64,000 nucleotides of DNA from Archegozetes longisetosus (Eukaryota > Arthropoda > Arachnida > Sarcoptiformes > Trhypochthoniidae). Location of the stretch: NCBI GenBank assembly GCA_018873245.2, contig JAEMBT020000001.1, forward strand, positions 9,272,220 through 9,336,219. The letters run 5' to 3'. The position numbers were made by a program, and so were the translations under genes. The notes beneath the pieces are model-generated. The model worked only from the letters and a program-made list of their open reading frames with translations. It had not been told where the DNA came from and did not search any database. Of the stretch, positions 21,638 through 33,269 are shown in pieces (positions within the stretch are counted from its first letter, which is position 1; each line of letters starts with the position of its first letter).

Positions 21638-22691
21638 TTAGCATTCTCTAATAAGGTTTAACCGAAATCGCCAATTATTGTTAATTTTTGATATCATTTC
21701 AGATGTTATTTTAAACCACTCCTCTTTAGCTATTTTTCTTAAACCCTTCAATGTTTGTGCTTTTCTTTTTGCAAATCGTTGTTTTAGAGGTTCAAAGTAG
21801 AAAAAGTCCAAAGGACTTCCATCGGGGGATTTCAATAAAATGTCTGATTTTTAAATAAATTTAATATCTATTTCCTGCTGCTTTTCAGCCATAAATTTAA
21901 TACATGCATTAAATGCATGCGAAGTCGCTGCATTACGATGAACGAAAACTTTGTTTAGTTCCCCAGGATATAATTTAGGGAGATAATTTTCAGTTAATGG
22001 TTTTAATATATAAATTATATAGTACTCAGATCTGATTTTAACATTCTCGGGAACTTCGAATAAGGGAATAATTCCACAACCTGTGATGATACCAACAGCC
22101 ATAAACTTTTTTCCATAAGTTTCCTGTTTTTCTACTATCCAACTTTCGGACTCACTCTCGCCTTTTAAAACATAACAATTTTTTTCGACCACAATTTGAA
22201 AGATATATCCATACTTCATCTATTGTTACCACATATTCCATATTTCGCTTCTGAAGATCGGTTTTAAGCAGCTTCAAAGAATTAATTCTGCGATTTTCAA
22301 TATAATAAGGTTTCAGAACGTGAACTTTTGATTTTCTCTGGGTCTCTTTTACTAGGTCCTCGTGAATTATGCAGTTGACTGTTAATAGGAATGTCCTGCA
22401 TGTTATTGCCAAATTTCTTTACGATGGTGGATTTTCTTTACTAATGGAGGCCTTTAGTTCGGTAATGACTGTTTTGGTATATGAAGGACGAATCTTTTTA
22501 ACTTTAAATGCTTTACCTCTCAAAGCTGATTCAAGCCGTTTTTCTTTTCCATTTATTACATTCGATACTCCGCCATATGATACGCTATAACCCAAGCCTT
22601 TAAGCTTATTTGCTGTCCTTCTACAGGACAATTCATCGTCAGACAGCTGTTTTATTCGACCCTCAAGTTCTTTATCAATTATCTTAGGCAT
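21638..22691 (-). pseudogene. Tc1/mariner-type transposase (broken)
   Basis: It starts MPKIIDKELEGRIKQLSDDE, a helix-turn-helix N-terminus, then continues with ENPPS and CIIHEDLVKETQRKSKVH. The catalytic region has VTIDEVWIYLS (first Asp), VFVHRNAATSHAF (second position, Asn where Asp is expected) and LKSPDGSPLDFFYFEPLKQR (third Asp). It ends near NNNWRFRLNLI. Two in-frame stops (after NPPS and after IDIKF) and one frame change between 22152 and 22219 break it. The usual length is about 340-350 residues, so little is missing. Confidence 0.85.
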
Positions 22692-22833
22692 TTGTTAATT
22701 GAAATTTGTGATTTTTAAGGAACATGATGTATGTAAACAAAAATTTTTAATGACATGCGTATTAAAAATTAATTATTAAAATGTTTTACGAGGTGTCTAA
22801 TTCAAAATATCAAAATAAGAATGAAACACTGTG

Positions 22834-24475
22834 TACTTCATCGCGTGGAAGCTGGAAAAATATTCTAGAGGGTAGACGATATGAAAATTTATGAGAACTA
22901 CTCCAAAAAAGCTTAACAGGAAAAAATCTTGATTTCTAACTACACTTGCGGTGAAGACTGAACAAATTGTTAAATAGCTGGGGCGTTGGCAACCCTAGTA
23001 GTAATTATTTCTGTACCAACTTTTGAAAATCCAAGTCAAATATGTGATAAACATTATTTACTTAGCCCTTTACCACAACTGTGGGTAAAATGTTCTTAAA
23101 TCTTATTTTAAAATTCTCGGTAAAATCAAGGAAGTCATAATTTTTTGAGATTTTAGGTATTCCTCAGTCATTTATCTGACTTAATGATAAATAATTCCAA
23201 AAAATTCAGATATATATTTTTTCTGATAACAAGTCTTTTCGAGTCTCAACTGTAACTACTAAGGACAGGAAATTCTCCTAACATCGCAGTGCTTCGTGTT
23301 TTCTACTTTCATCGCTTTATTGTGATGTTGCCATCAAAAATACGAGAACTAGAAAACACGAATGATGCTGTGATGGATAATTACTGGAAATTAGTTGATG
23401 TGGGTAGTTAAAACTTTTAAAATATGGGATAACTTTGATCCCAAAAAACATCAGTCTCATTTAATACTGCAATTTTTTCCATTAGAAATAGGGTACAACT
23501 TTCTCACGATTGCGAATTTGACAACATAGCAAGAGCTGTAACTTTAAAATCACCTTTATCATGCCATAACAATTGATTACACATTGAAATTCATTAAAAT
23601 ATTGGTCATACATTGCAAACTTCACGATTCTTTGATAAAAACTACAAATTTTAGGAAGGAAATCACGTATTTTTGTTTACTTTATTGATTATTAATTCAT
23701 AACGATTGACACAGTTTAATATAAATGAACACTGGTAAGGAGAATGCTAAATCTAATAAATATTTTGCATTACTTTTCAATTGAATACAGTATTCCATGC
23801 GATATTTATCGTTGAACTGAATATTATTTCTTCTTAGTTTAATGCATTAAAGAATTGGAATATCACAAAAGTAAACTACATTTCCATTACGGGTATTATA
23901 TCTTCGGTTTTGACTCGTAGTCTCCGGTTTTAAGGTCTTTTCTTCGGTCTCCGGAGTTGACCTGTAACCGGAGACGTTTTCTCCGGTTTTGGCTGATTAG
24001 AAGCTCTGAAAAATTAATATTTAATTATATGACTGTTTGAATTTTGTAAAATAATTATCTATGGTTTTATGAAAGAAATGGCTTTAGTGTTCACTCTGTT
24101 AAAGCCGAGATTTGCAGAAAAGTAAACTTTCCTATTTCTGTAATGAGTTCACAGAATGTCATTCAAAATAATAGTTTAGTTGAAGCTACAAAATCCAGCA
24201 AATATATAGAATTATATGAAAGCCATCAAAAATAAGATGCGAAATCATTGAATATTTTTTAATAAATAGTTTATTTACTATTTGATAGTTTGTGATAAAC
24301 TTAAAACATATACCTTGGTGCCCTATTTGGTAAAAAATCCTTCGGTTCTAAATCGAAAAAACTATAACACTCGCAACTTCCATTAGTACCATAACCTGGA
24401 TTTCAGTTAGGGGCGGACTTGAAACTAGAAAATTTTCAAAAAACTTGATTATTTATTGAAAGTAAGTTTGAATGA
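22834..24475 (-). other. Distal upstream region of ENaC unit A
   Basis: Homologous to 27950-28722 of unit B (shared phrases GAGTTGGCAACCCTA-like, TTAGAAATAGGG, CATAACCTGGATTTCAG). Unit A has extra DNA relative to B at about 23070-23470, including a small foldback near 23280-23370, and at 23890-24377. No coding region. Confidence 0.6.
23890..24377. mobile_element. 488-bp insertion with 8-bp duplication, in unit A only
   Basis: TTCCATTA occurs at 23882-23889 and 24378-24385, and unit B lacks the intervening DNA (28615-28640). The ends (CGGGTATTATATC inward from the left, TTGCGAGTGTTATAG from the right) are only weakly inverted. An 8-bp duplication would fit hAT or Merlin; no coding region. It includes the CTCCGG-rich patch at 23900-24000. 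Confidence 0.55.
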
Positions 24476-25900
24476 ATGCAATTTTTTGTATTAGAATCTT
24501 TTTATTTAGATTGTATGCAAAATTATCTAAATAAATGAATGAAGCAATTTATCTTTGAATTTATATAAGTACTAAAATGTCAGATCTTTCACTTTATATT
24601 AAATTAAATATTGAATTGTATTTTATCGTCTTCTATGTACTACAAGTGTATAAGGTTCTAAATCAAATTTTTGACAAAATCAGTTATTAACAAATTCATA
24701 TACCTTGTCGTGGTCTTTGATACTAGTGTTTATTCAAATTTATAAATTGATGTGTGCTTCAGTCTTAATCGCCAAATTAGTTTCGCTAGATGAGCAGAAT
24801 ACTTGTAAAAGAGACGTTTTCACAACCTTTCGAGTTATTAAAACTAAATCTGATAGAAGTCCGATGAAGAGAATCATATTCTACTGATATTTCGTTTTTT
24901 GAAAATTGATTCAGTGACTTCGGTTTCTTCTATATAGATAAATTCGATTCTTTAATAAACTGCTGTTAAATGCACCATTTCTTTATAAAAATTGACTTTT
25001 CAATGATTCAAATAATTTTTTAATGAAATATCTGAAAATTAGCGACATAAAAATAGTCAAGTCGAATTTCGACTTGAAAAATATTTGCGACCGAATTATG
25101 TCAAAATATTCTTAAAATGTTCGAAATTCATTTTCTACTTTTTTTAAAATTTCTCAGATAAAATCTGTTTCGATTTAGTTATTTATCTATTTTCGATCAT
25201 TTAGAATCTGATAGCACTCAGTTTTGGATTTAATTTTCGTGCAATAAGGTTCTAAATACGAAAATCAGTTCTGAGTTATCCATGAAAGAAACAGGGTAAG
25301 ACCTAAATAAACAGTCGAATATTCGCGCCCCACATACATTGCTTGGTAACATATTTTAGAAACTTATTCTTCAACACGTTGTTGGTGTGTAACATCGAAC
25401 TTGAAAGTGGATTTTCTCGTTAATATACTTTTCGCATATGTAGAACCTTATAGTATTCAGGCGACGTTATGATAACTTGTCAAATTTTTGAAATAATCAG
25501 TCTAATCTAATATAACAATCATTTTTTTAAAGGGAGCGATCGCACTTCCTTTCACTTAAATGAATCTTTTAAATAACGATAAAGTTCTGAACTTTGCGAA
25601 CAAATTCGGAAAATATTAGAAATATTTGCTTAGAAAATTTAAGTCACAATTTATAATGTTAAACAAGTATCATTAGGGAATGTCAGAATAAAAGCTAATA
25701 AATATACAGTAATAAATATTGAAGAAAATTGCGTATTAATCCAAATCCAGGAGTATACCGCATCCGAAATTTCTATTTTATGTATGTTTTATGATGCCTC
25801 AAACTGTTTTCGATAGCAGAAGCACAATTTCAACCCTATCAAAGCAAGTGATCTATCATAATTGATACCCTAATCTTATATATTAATACAGAAAATTACT
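24476..25900. other. Spacer between ENaC units A and B
   Basis: AT-rich, no recognised gene. A 60-codon open frame near 24705-24887 has no recognisable features and is probably chance. Confidence 0.4.
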
Positions 25901-26137
25901 AACTAATTATAGTTAGAATTTTGTAATTTTTGCTATAAGTGCCTACAACTTGAAAATTAAAAGTATTAAAAGAGAAATTCACTTTCGTTTTATTAAATAA
26001 CAAAAAGTGAAACACTATTTCAAATTAATAATAAATAAAATTTTCTACCTATTAAGTTTTAAAGTTATATAGCAGATTAATAAATTTTATTATCTATAGA
26101 AAGATCAATGAAATGAAAATTTTTAAAAATTTGTTCA

Positions 26138-27391
26138 TTAAGTTCTTAATCGAGGATTCTGTACTTGTGTTAACTGAACATTATTGTTATTCATTTTAAG
26201 TATATTTATTTGAGTTTTATATATATAATTATTCACATTTTTCACAATTAATAGACAGACATCAGTTAACATTATTAATGAGAAACCAAACCATAGATTT
26301 ATAATACTTGCGATATAGCATAAGAATTCTTCAGAATGAATTTTAATCTTATGTGTGATTATTGTATTCGGTAAAGTAGGAAAATCAACTATTAGTTTTA
26401 AGATGTTATTATTCTGATCTTTTTTAGTAAGTTTCATTTCTTCTAAATGAAAATATTCTTTGAAACAATCTTTCTTATGTGTACAAAATTTATCGCATAT
26501 TTTGGATAAATTTCTGAGTGAATTCATATCCATAGGATAATCGATGTGTAAATTACTTTCCAAATCATATGTCAGATAGTTTCCCGGATGATTTTTATAC
26601 TCACTTTTGTAATTACGTATTTTACATTCAGAAATACAATCACTTCTGGATTGATAGCCCAAACCATTATAATGAAGACATGATGTCTTAGATGAACCAG
26701 ACATTCGTTTCAATATTGTTTTACTGTATTCAATTAAACTCGACTCTTGATCTTCAATTAAAATGTGTTTTCGACCATTTTCTCCTGGACTTTTAATAGA
26801 TTCAGTTCTCGCATGTAAGTGACAATAAATAAATTGATTAGGAAATGGAACTTTTAAAACTACTAATGATTTTCTTTCATTCATCAAACTTATGTCATAA
26901 TCAACGAGATAACGATTATCTGATTCTCCATTTAGTTGTGAAAATAATGTGAAACAAAACATCGAATAACTCAATGAATATCTATAATTTGATATGACTT
27001 TACAGTTGATTTCATCATCAGATTCATTATTTATTAATGGTTTCATAACTTTACAATTTTCATGATTCCATATTTCTTGTGGTGAACGCAGAGCTTTGAA
27101 CTGATCTTTTATTGTCATATTATTGAGAAAGTTAAATAATATTTGAGTCTTCATAGAATCGTTTAGATTTTGTGTACCATCAGTGAAAATACGTGATAAG
27201 TGATGATCTCTTATTAATTTGGTTTTATCAAAGCAAACAGTAACGGCAGGCAATGAAATGATCACTTCGTTTTCATACCTGACATCAGTTGTTGTTTCGT
27301 ATGAAAAATAAACAACACTTATTTGACTAATGTGTAAAATACACCCAATCAAACAAAGTATAAAGAAAATCAAACGAATTTGTTTATTCAT
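26138..27391 (-). CDS. DEG/ENaC-type sodium channel, copy B
   Basis: 417 residues from the conserved MNKQIR start; an in-frame Met nine residues upstream (MCPTVSTIK) exists here but is ACG in copy A, so the shared Met is preferred. The domain order is that of copy A: first membrane segment, NEVIISLPAVTVC, cysteine-rich extracellular region, second membrane segment NLWFGFSLIMLTDVCLLI. Residues in the middle are nearly identical to copy A. The last about 110 residues (FKEYFHLEEM, NNILKLIVDF) and the first membrane segment (CLIGCILHISQIS) are closer to copy C, suggesting gene conversion. Intact and intronless. Confidence 0.85.
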   Translation of the reverse strand: MNKQIRLIFFILCLIGCILHISQISVVYFSYETTTDVRYENEVIISLPAVTVCFDKTKLIRDHHLSRIFTDGTQNLNDSMKTQILFNFLNNMTIKDQFKALRSPQEIWNHENCKVMKPLINNESDDEINCKVISNYRYSLSYSMFCFTLFSQLNGESDNRYLVDYDISLMNERKSLVVLKVPFPNQFIYCHLHARTESIKSPGENGRKHILIEDQESSLIEYSKTILKRMSGSSKTSCLHYNGLGYQSRSDCISECKIRNYKSEYKNHPGNYLTYDLESNLHIDYPMDMNSLRNLSKICDKFCTHKKDCFKEYFHLEEMKLTKKDQNNNILKLIVDFPTLPNTIITHKIKIHSEEFLCYIASIINLWFGFSLIMLTDVCLLIVKNVNNYIYKTQINILKMNNNNVQLTQVQNPRLRT

Positions 27392-27690
27392 TTTGATAGT
27401 GCTAACTGTAGGACACATTTTGATTTTATCTCATGTAACTGATGTTTTTCTCTTAGATATAAGTTTGTCTTTCGTTTGATTATATATACTTCTATTGATT
27501 TTTTGTTTTCGATTTTTCACTTAATTTTCCAACTGTTATAGACTGATCAACAACCATTAATTTTTAGCTGTTTTATCGAATGTAAGTCTTGATCTCCATA
27601 ACAACTTTGTTTTGAAGAATCTCTACTTTTGCAGCTATAATCGAATCACTATAATTATTTTTGATTTAGCATTAGAAAATTAAACATAGA
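27392..27690 (-). promoter_or_regulatory. Proximal 5' flank of ENaC copy B (C-like at its far end)
   Basis: Nearly identical to the flank of copy A up to about 27630, then continues as sequence matching the flank of copy C (TATAATTATTTTTGAT and GAAAATTAAA-like phrases, compare 37710-37755) rather than that of A. Confidence 0.5.
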
Positions 27691-28722
27691 ACACATTTCG
27701 GATTTTGCTCTTATGCAACTGACGTTTTTCTCTTAGACATAAATTTAGTTTTCGTTTGATCATGTGTACTTTTATTGATTTTTTGTTTTCGATTTTTCAA
27801 TTAATTTTCTATCTGTTATAGATTTACAATAAATTATAATTTTCTTACATTTACTCGAATATTTTTTTCGATCTCCATAACAACTTTGTTTAGAAGAACT
27901 TTCTATATTACAACTAATTAAACCATTGTATGTAGGGTATACTTCCAATACTTCTTCGCGTGGAAGGTGAAGAAAATATTCTAGAGGTTGACGATATGAT
28001 AATTTTTGAAACTACTCCAAAAACGGTTTAGCAGAATAAATTTTTGATCTCTAGCATTAAATCTGCGAAGAAATCGTTTAATAGCTTGAGAGTTGGCAAC
28101 CCTAATAGTAATTATTTTTGTTTCTACTTTTGAAAATTGAAGTTCAATTGAAAGTAATAAACATTATTTACTTATGTGTTGGCGAAATTGTGCTAATTGT
28201 CAATTTTTTATCATGTATTTAGTTTATTTCGATTAGAAATAGGGCATAACTTTGGAATGATTGCAAAATTGACGACATAGCACAAGTCATTACTGTAAAA
28301 TCGCTTTTACAATGCCTTAACAATTGATTACACGGTAGAATTCATTATAAAAACTAGCCATACATTGCAAATTTCGACATTATTGTATATGACTACACAT
28401 TTTAGGACGGAAATCATGTAGTTTTGTTTACTTTACTGATTATTAATTCATATCTATTGATACTTAATCTAACCTAACTTCATACTAATAATTAGAATTT
28501 TAAATTTAATGAATATTTTTTAACATGCTTTAATTAAATGCAATATCAACCGATGAACTGAATATTATTTCTTCTTAAATTAATACATTAAAGAATTAGA
28601 ATGACGTATAAAGTAAACTACATTTCCTTCATTACCATAACCTGGATTTCAGTCGAGGGCAGGCTAGAAACCAGGAAAGTCTAAAAAATTTGATTATCTA
28701 TTGAAAATAAGCTTGAATAAAT
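27691..28722 (-). other. Second, orphan copy of the ENaC upstream region
   Basis: From about 27695 the sequence starts again with the upstream region (ACTGACGTTTTTCTCTTAGA, then TTTGATCATGTGTAC and ATTGATTTTTTGTTTTCGA) at the point that in the other units lies just before the start codon, but no channel gene precedes it. It continues through the empty mariner site at 27949 and on to 28722, matching unit A. It appears to be the leftover 5' flank of a lost gene copy. Confidence 0.6.
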
Positions 28723-29829
28723 ATTAGGATGTCATATTCAGAGTGACGCAGACTTGTGATGGTGTATCTTAAAGGCGGAATTGGTTGTCACTTTGAATTT
28801 GATTCCTAATTCATAACACTATAGAACCGAAGAAAAGAATAGTAAAATGAAAAACGACTGAACAAGGCCAAAAAATGATTGAGACCGTTATTTTCACAAT
28901 AATTTAACTAATAATGAATTGGTTGTTGAAATAAGAAAATCTGTTAATATTAAAAATATTGTCGATAATGGACTTATTGATAAGATTTCATTATTAAGAT
29001 CTCGATCTTTTAATTTTCGACATTAAAAAACTAATTGAAACCTGAGATCATAATTTTCAAAAGTTTGAAATCAATTATACTTTTTAAACAATTCAGCGAA
29101 AAATTATTCTCGAGACAAAATATCGCATACAAAGATCGTTATACGTATTATTCTCTCATGCGATATTTTGTAATGCTATATTTTTCTGATACCAGAAAAA
29201 CATTGCATTATTAATAAATCATGATTAAATTTCTATTATTCTGTGATCTAGTTAGTGATCTAATTATGCGCAGCCTCTATGCCTAAATTCTTCGATTCAG
29301 AATTACTAATTGTCGTTATATTTGACAAACTCATATATCGTATATATGTTAAGGTTATATTAAGTTTAACTTTTATTAAATGATTTGACGCTCAGAGATC
29401 ATGCTCAAGGGTCTTTCGCTTGCCCTCAGCCAGATTTAGGCTCTAGCGCTTATCATCAAGCGCCTACTGCTCAAGCGTTTGCCATCATTGCCATGAATAA
29501 CAGTTTTAAAAACAGTGTTGAAAACATTGCGTTATCTAAGTTTTATATCAACACTTCGTTCAACTCATAATGTAAGCATTATACGGATTCTAGGAAACAG
29601 TAATCAATAAAACTAAGCATATCCATGGCTTTTATGACTGCTATGGAAAGATTGTTGCTTATGTGAGCAAGTATGAAATTCAGCTTTTCGCATAACTATG
29701 TACTTCTCTAGGTAAAACTGATTATTAAAGTTTGATTAACAGCATTTATAGAAACTTGTTCAATTACACATTAAGAATCAAATTTTTGAAGTTTAAAGTG
29801 CAGAATAAAAGGCTTTGACAAATTTTATA
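28723..29829. other. Gene-free spacer with small hairpins
   Basis: No gene recognised. ACAAAATATCGCAT at 29115-29128 is the exact inverse of 29158-29171. About 29385-29490 is GC-richer with repeated GCTCAAG/CGCTTGCC-like words; the open frame there shows no domain. Confidence 0.4.
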
Positions 29830-31365
29830 ATGTCTCGAAAATTGGTTAATTTTCTCATCTTTATTTCTATTTTATTTAGTTTGCTAATTGTTTCTGAAAG
29901 GTAAGAAATGATCCTGTACGTATTAAAAATTGTAAAAACTAAATTTATTTTCATTTCATATCCTGTTTAAAACAAAGTGTGAAGTTTTACCCATGTCCAC
30001 AAAAAGAGAGTCATAAATTTCAACGACGAGAACCACTTCAGATAGTTACCATCAAAACAAAAGCAAATGACAAAACGCAGAAATTTGAGCTGAATGAAGA
30101 TAAGTTATTGTCGATACTGATAGATCAAGTTGGTGACAGACCAGTTGTAGTATTGAGTATTGCTGGTGATTTCAGGAAAGGGAAATCGTTTTTCCTAAAT
30201 CTGCTTTTGAGGTATTTGCATTCTGGTGGTGATGATAAAGGTTGGTTAAGTAAGGATGATTCACCAATAAAAGGATTCTCTTGGCGAGGTGGCAGTGAGA
30301 GAGACACAAGTGGCTTGCTAATGTGGTCAGAAGCATTTTGTTTTATGCATCCATCTGGAGAAGAAGTTGCCATTGTGTTAATGGACACACAAGGTGCATT
30401 TGATGGTGAAAATAACATCGGTGATACCGCCACTATCTTCGCACTGTCCTTCTTGACCTCTTCCATTCAGATTTACAATCTAATGAGGCAAATACAAGAA
30501 GACAATCTGCAATATCTCGAAATTTTAATTAAATATGGCAAGTTAATGAAGGACGAATCAGATGGACACAAGCCATTTCAGAAATTACTATTTCTCGTTC
30601 GTGATTGACCAAAATCTTACTCAGTTAAATACAATTTTGGATTTACAGGTGGTCAAAGTTATTTGAATACAAAATTAGAATCAAAAACTAAAAACGATGA
30701 ACAGTTAAGATTAGTTCGAGACAAAATTAAACACAGTTTTGATGACTTGGCCTGTTTCTTAATGCCACATCCCGGTTTGAGGGTAGAAGAAGAAGAGTTC
30801 AATGGCAAACCAAGTCATATTGAACAAACTTTCTTAGCCCAAGTTGAAAAATTGGTATCGACTTTATTTGAACCAGAAAGTCTTGTAACCAAACGAGTCT
30901 TTGATACCGAAGTCAGTGGCAATCGACTGTTTGTTCAAATCCTATCTTGATGCTTACAAGAATGGTAATTTACCAGAGCCAAACTCAATGTATGAGGCAA
31001 CTGCTGAAGGGCATAACCGCGGTGTGTTTGCTGAAGTAAAAAAGTCATACAAGGAAGCGCTAGATGAAATTTGTGGAGATCGAACAGGTCGTTTGAGTTT
31101 AAAAGATTTGTTTGAGAAACTTGATACAGCTCGCAATGAGTTATTCAAGAAATTGAATCTGATAAAAGAACTTAATGGCAAAGATATCACAAAGGGGCAT
31201 CTCGAAGATCTGAGAGATTCGATTCAAAGGGAAGAACGGAGATGTGCCCTGATTAATGAGAATAAGAAATCTTTCTATGATACCTTTTCATCATACCTCG
31301 GTTCCATGTTTGGTTTCGTTACTGGGACTATTGGACGGAAATTGCTTAAACTATTCCTAATTTAA
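29830..31365 (+). pseudogene. Atlastin/GBP-like GTPase with N-terminal leader (broken)
   Basis: Exon 1 (29830-29900) encodes MSRKLVNFLIFISILFSLLI, a signal-peptide-like leader, and splices by GTAAG...AAAG to exon 2 at 29978. Exon 2 has the atlastin/GBP large-GTPase motifs: P-loop SIAGDFRKGKSF, WRGGSERDTSGLLMWSE, switch DTQGAFD, and LLFLVRD (the RD base-recognition motif), followed by GGQSYL and a helical region (PEPNSMYEATAEGHN, GDRTGRLSLKDLF). The codon after RD is TGA where the family has Trp. A frame change with a probable small deletion lies near 30930. Atlastins are cytosolic ER-anchored fusion GTPases with a C-terminal membrane hairpin; that hairpin is not visible here, and a leader is unusual for them. 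At about 510 codons it is slightly short. Confidence 0.8.
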
Positions 31366-33120
31366 AGTTACAGTATCGAATTATTTTCAGTTTCAAATGA
31401 TTATTCAATGTAAACTCAATCATTACAGTTATATTTTACTAATAAACTTTAGTTATGATACATGATGTAAGATTCAAATGGGTTACGTTTTTATGTTGGA
31501 CGTTGTGGTTATTTATATTTATAATTAGTCCAGAAAATAAGTTGAAGAAAAGCAAAGTTTAATAAGAGCGTATGGTATTATCCAGAGATATATGCTTCAA
31601 AAACTAAAAAAAATATAATTTTGAAGTAACAAAAAAGCGTAGAACTTTTTATATACAGGGTAAGAAAAAATGATTTTCCCGTAGCGTAGAACAAAAACTA
31701 TTATAGTTAGAGCAAAACTGATTGGATATTCTGATTCTTCGTTTAAAAAAATACATTAAAAAGAGTTTATTTTAATGGCCGAACACATTCACGAAAATTT
31801 GAATAACATTCTTGTTTACTGTTTTATTCCAATTGTCTGTTAAGTATCGCTCACTTCTTTTTAATTTGTTTGCAATGCATTTGATTCTATCGATGAATCT
31901 TTGCTCGTCCGAATAATTAATTAATTCAGCCATTAATTGTCAACTTTTTTTCAAATGATATCAATGAAAATGGTGTGAAAAAGCAATTAAAAACAGATTG
32001 TATTAAAACTTGTTGGTTTACTAACAGAATATCGTTCGTTAACAACGTTACACATTTATTAGGTTTTTAAACATAAACAATTTTAATGTATTTTTTAGCG
32101 TAAAATCAGAATACCCAATCGATTTTGCTCTAGACTATGAGAAAATCATCTTTTCTTACTCTGTACATTAGTTTTTATTATTGAACAAAATAAAAAGCAT
32201 AAAGTCCTTTTGATAGTATGTTTATATACGAAGATAAAACTAATATTTCACATTAGAAGCATTAACAGATAAACTAGCCTATGAAATGCCAAGGTTATTT
32301 GAATAAGCTTTTTATTTATAAATAACATGTGATATTGCAGTCAGAACGCTCAAAGGACTGTGGTATTGAATTTCTAACTCTGTGGATTTTATCATTTAAT
32401 TATTCAAGCGAAGTGATATATACAATAATGTTTTATTCATCTTTCTTCAATTGATCAGATCTTAAATTAAAATTATTTTAGCTCTCTACATAATAATTAA
32501 CCCTTAAATAGTAAAATGATTTTGATTAATGATTTCAGTAAAATAGGGTCTTTTTGACCCATCGATTCATTTGGAAAAGTATGTTATCGCAAGGTTTAGA
32601 GTGTATAACAGTTAGCGTGTTTTGTGCTTTATTAGTGTCGTCATCGTTGACGTAATCAGTTTAAGGTTTGAGTGAAAACTAATTTCATATAAAAATTAAT
32701 GGCCTAAACTCAAATAGAACTAACTTTAAAAACGATTCAATTAAAATATAAAATTTGTAAATAATTAATTTATTGCTTAATATGGTCTAAATATACTCAT
32801 TTGAAAATACTATCAGTTTTATTAACATTAGAAATTGCATTAATTATAACAGTTTTTATAGACCTTTGGATCATTTTGACCCATGAAATACTTTTCTAAG
32901 GTTAAAATTTAAAATAATTTCGCTGTTAACTGGTTCGTAATTTAATACTTCAAACCTTATAAGAGTATAGTCCATATATTCAGTATTTATCTTATTAAAA
33001 TTTAGTTTTTCACTTTAACAATATTCTAGTCTTGTTATGTGTCAACCCTTTAAAGCATGATGGCTTTTAATTTGGTAAAAATAAGACATTAAAACTTGGA
33101 GTATTGAAAATATATTCGGT
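31366..33120. other. AT-rich stretch without genes
   Basis: No gene found. Near 32496-32580 and 32855-32890 there are TTAACCCTTAAAT and GGGTCTTTTTGACCC / TCATTTTGACCC words reminiscent of piggyBac-type ends, but no matching inverse end or coding part was found. Confidence 0.35.
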
Positions 33121-33269
33121 ATACCCCTCTTAAGTGGAAAGCGAGTTATGACTTCCAATAATGAGGTCAAAAACTACAAAAATATCCATAATCATGTCAT
33201 AGATTCTGCTTCTGTACGCGCGAAAATAGTATTGCAGGACTTGAAAGAAATAACAACAATAAAAAATAA

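Larger units (their letters stand above)
20234..22833 (-). mobile_element. Tc1/mariner element, degenerate
   Basis: The ends are inverted repeats of about 28 bp sharing TGTTTCATTnTnATTTTGAT (left starts at 20234, right ends at 22833), flanked by TA at 20232-20233 and 22834-22835. The empty site is preserved in unit B at 27949-27950, where CAATACTTCTTCGCG is continuous. It carries a broken transposase (21638-22691) and a nested MITE (20364-21367). The insertion is absent from the homologous B upstream copy, so it followed the duplication. Confidence 0.85.

Noticed and set aside
29385-29570. 61-codon plus-strand open frame in a GC-richer patch
   Set aside because: No domain or splice context; the composition patch is too short to call a gene.
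30125-31190. Minus-strand open frames over the GTPase gene
   Set aside because: They are antisense to clear GTPase motifs and show no domain.
32496-33060. Possible piggyBac ends (TTAACCCTTAAAT, CCCTTTAAAGCATG, GGGTC...GACCC words)
   Set aside because: The CCCTT words are in the same orientation, no inverse partner with TTAA was found, and there is no transposase.
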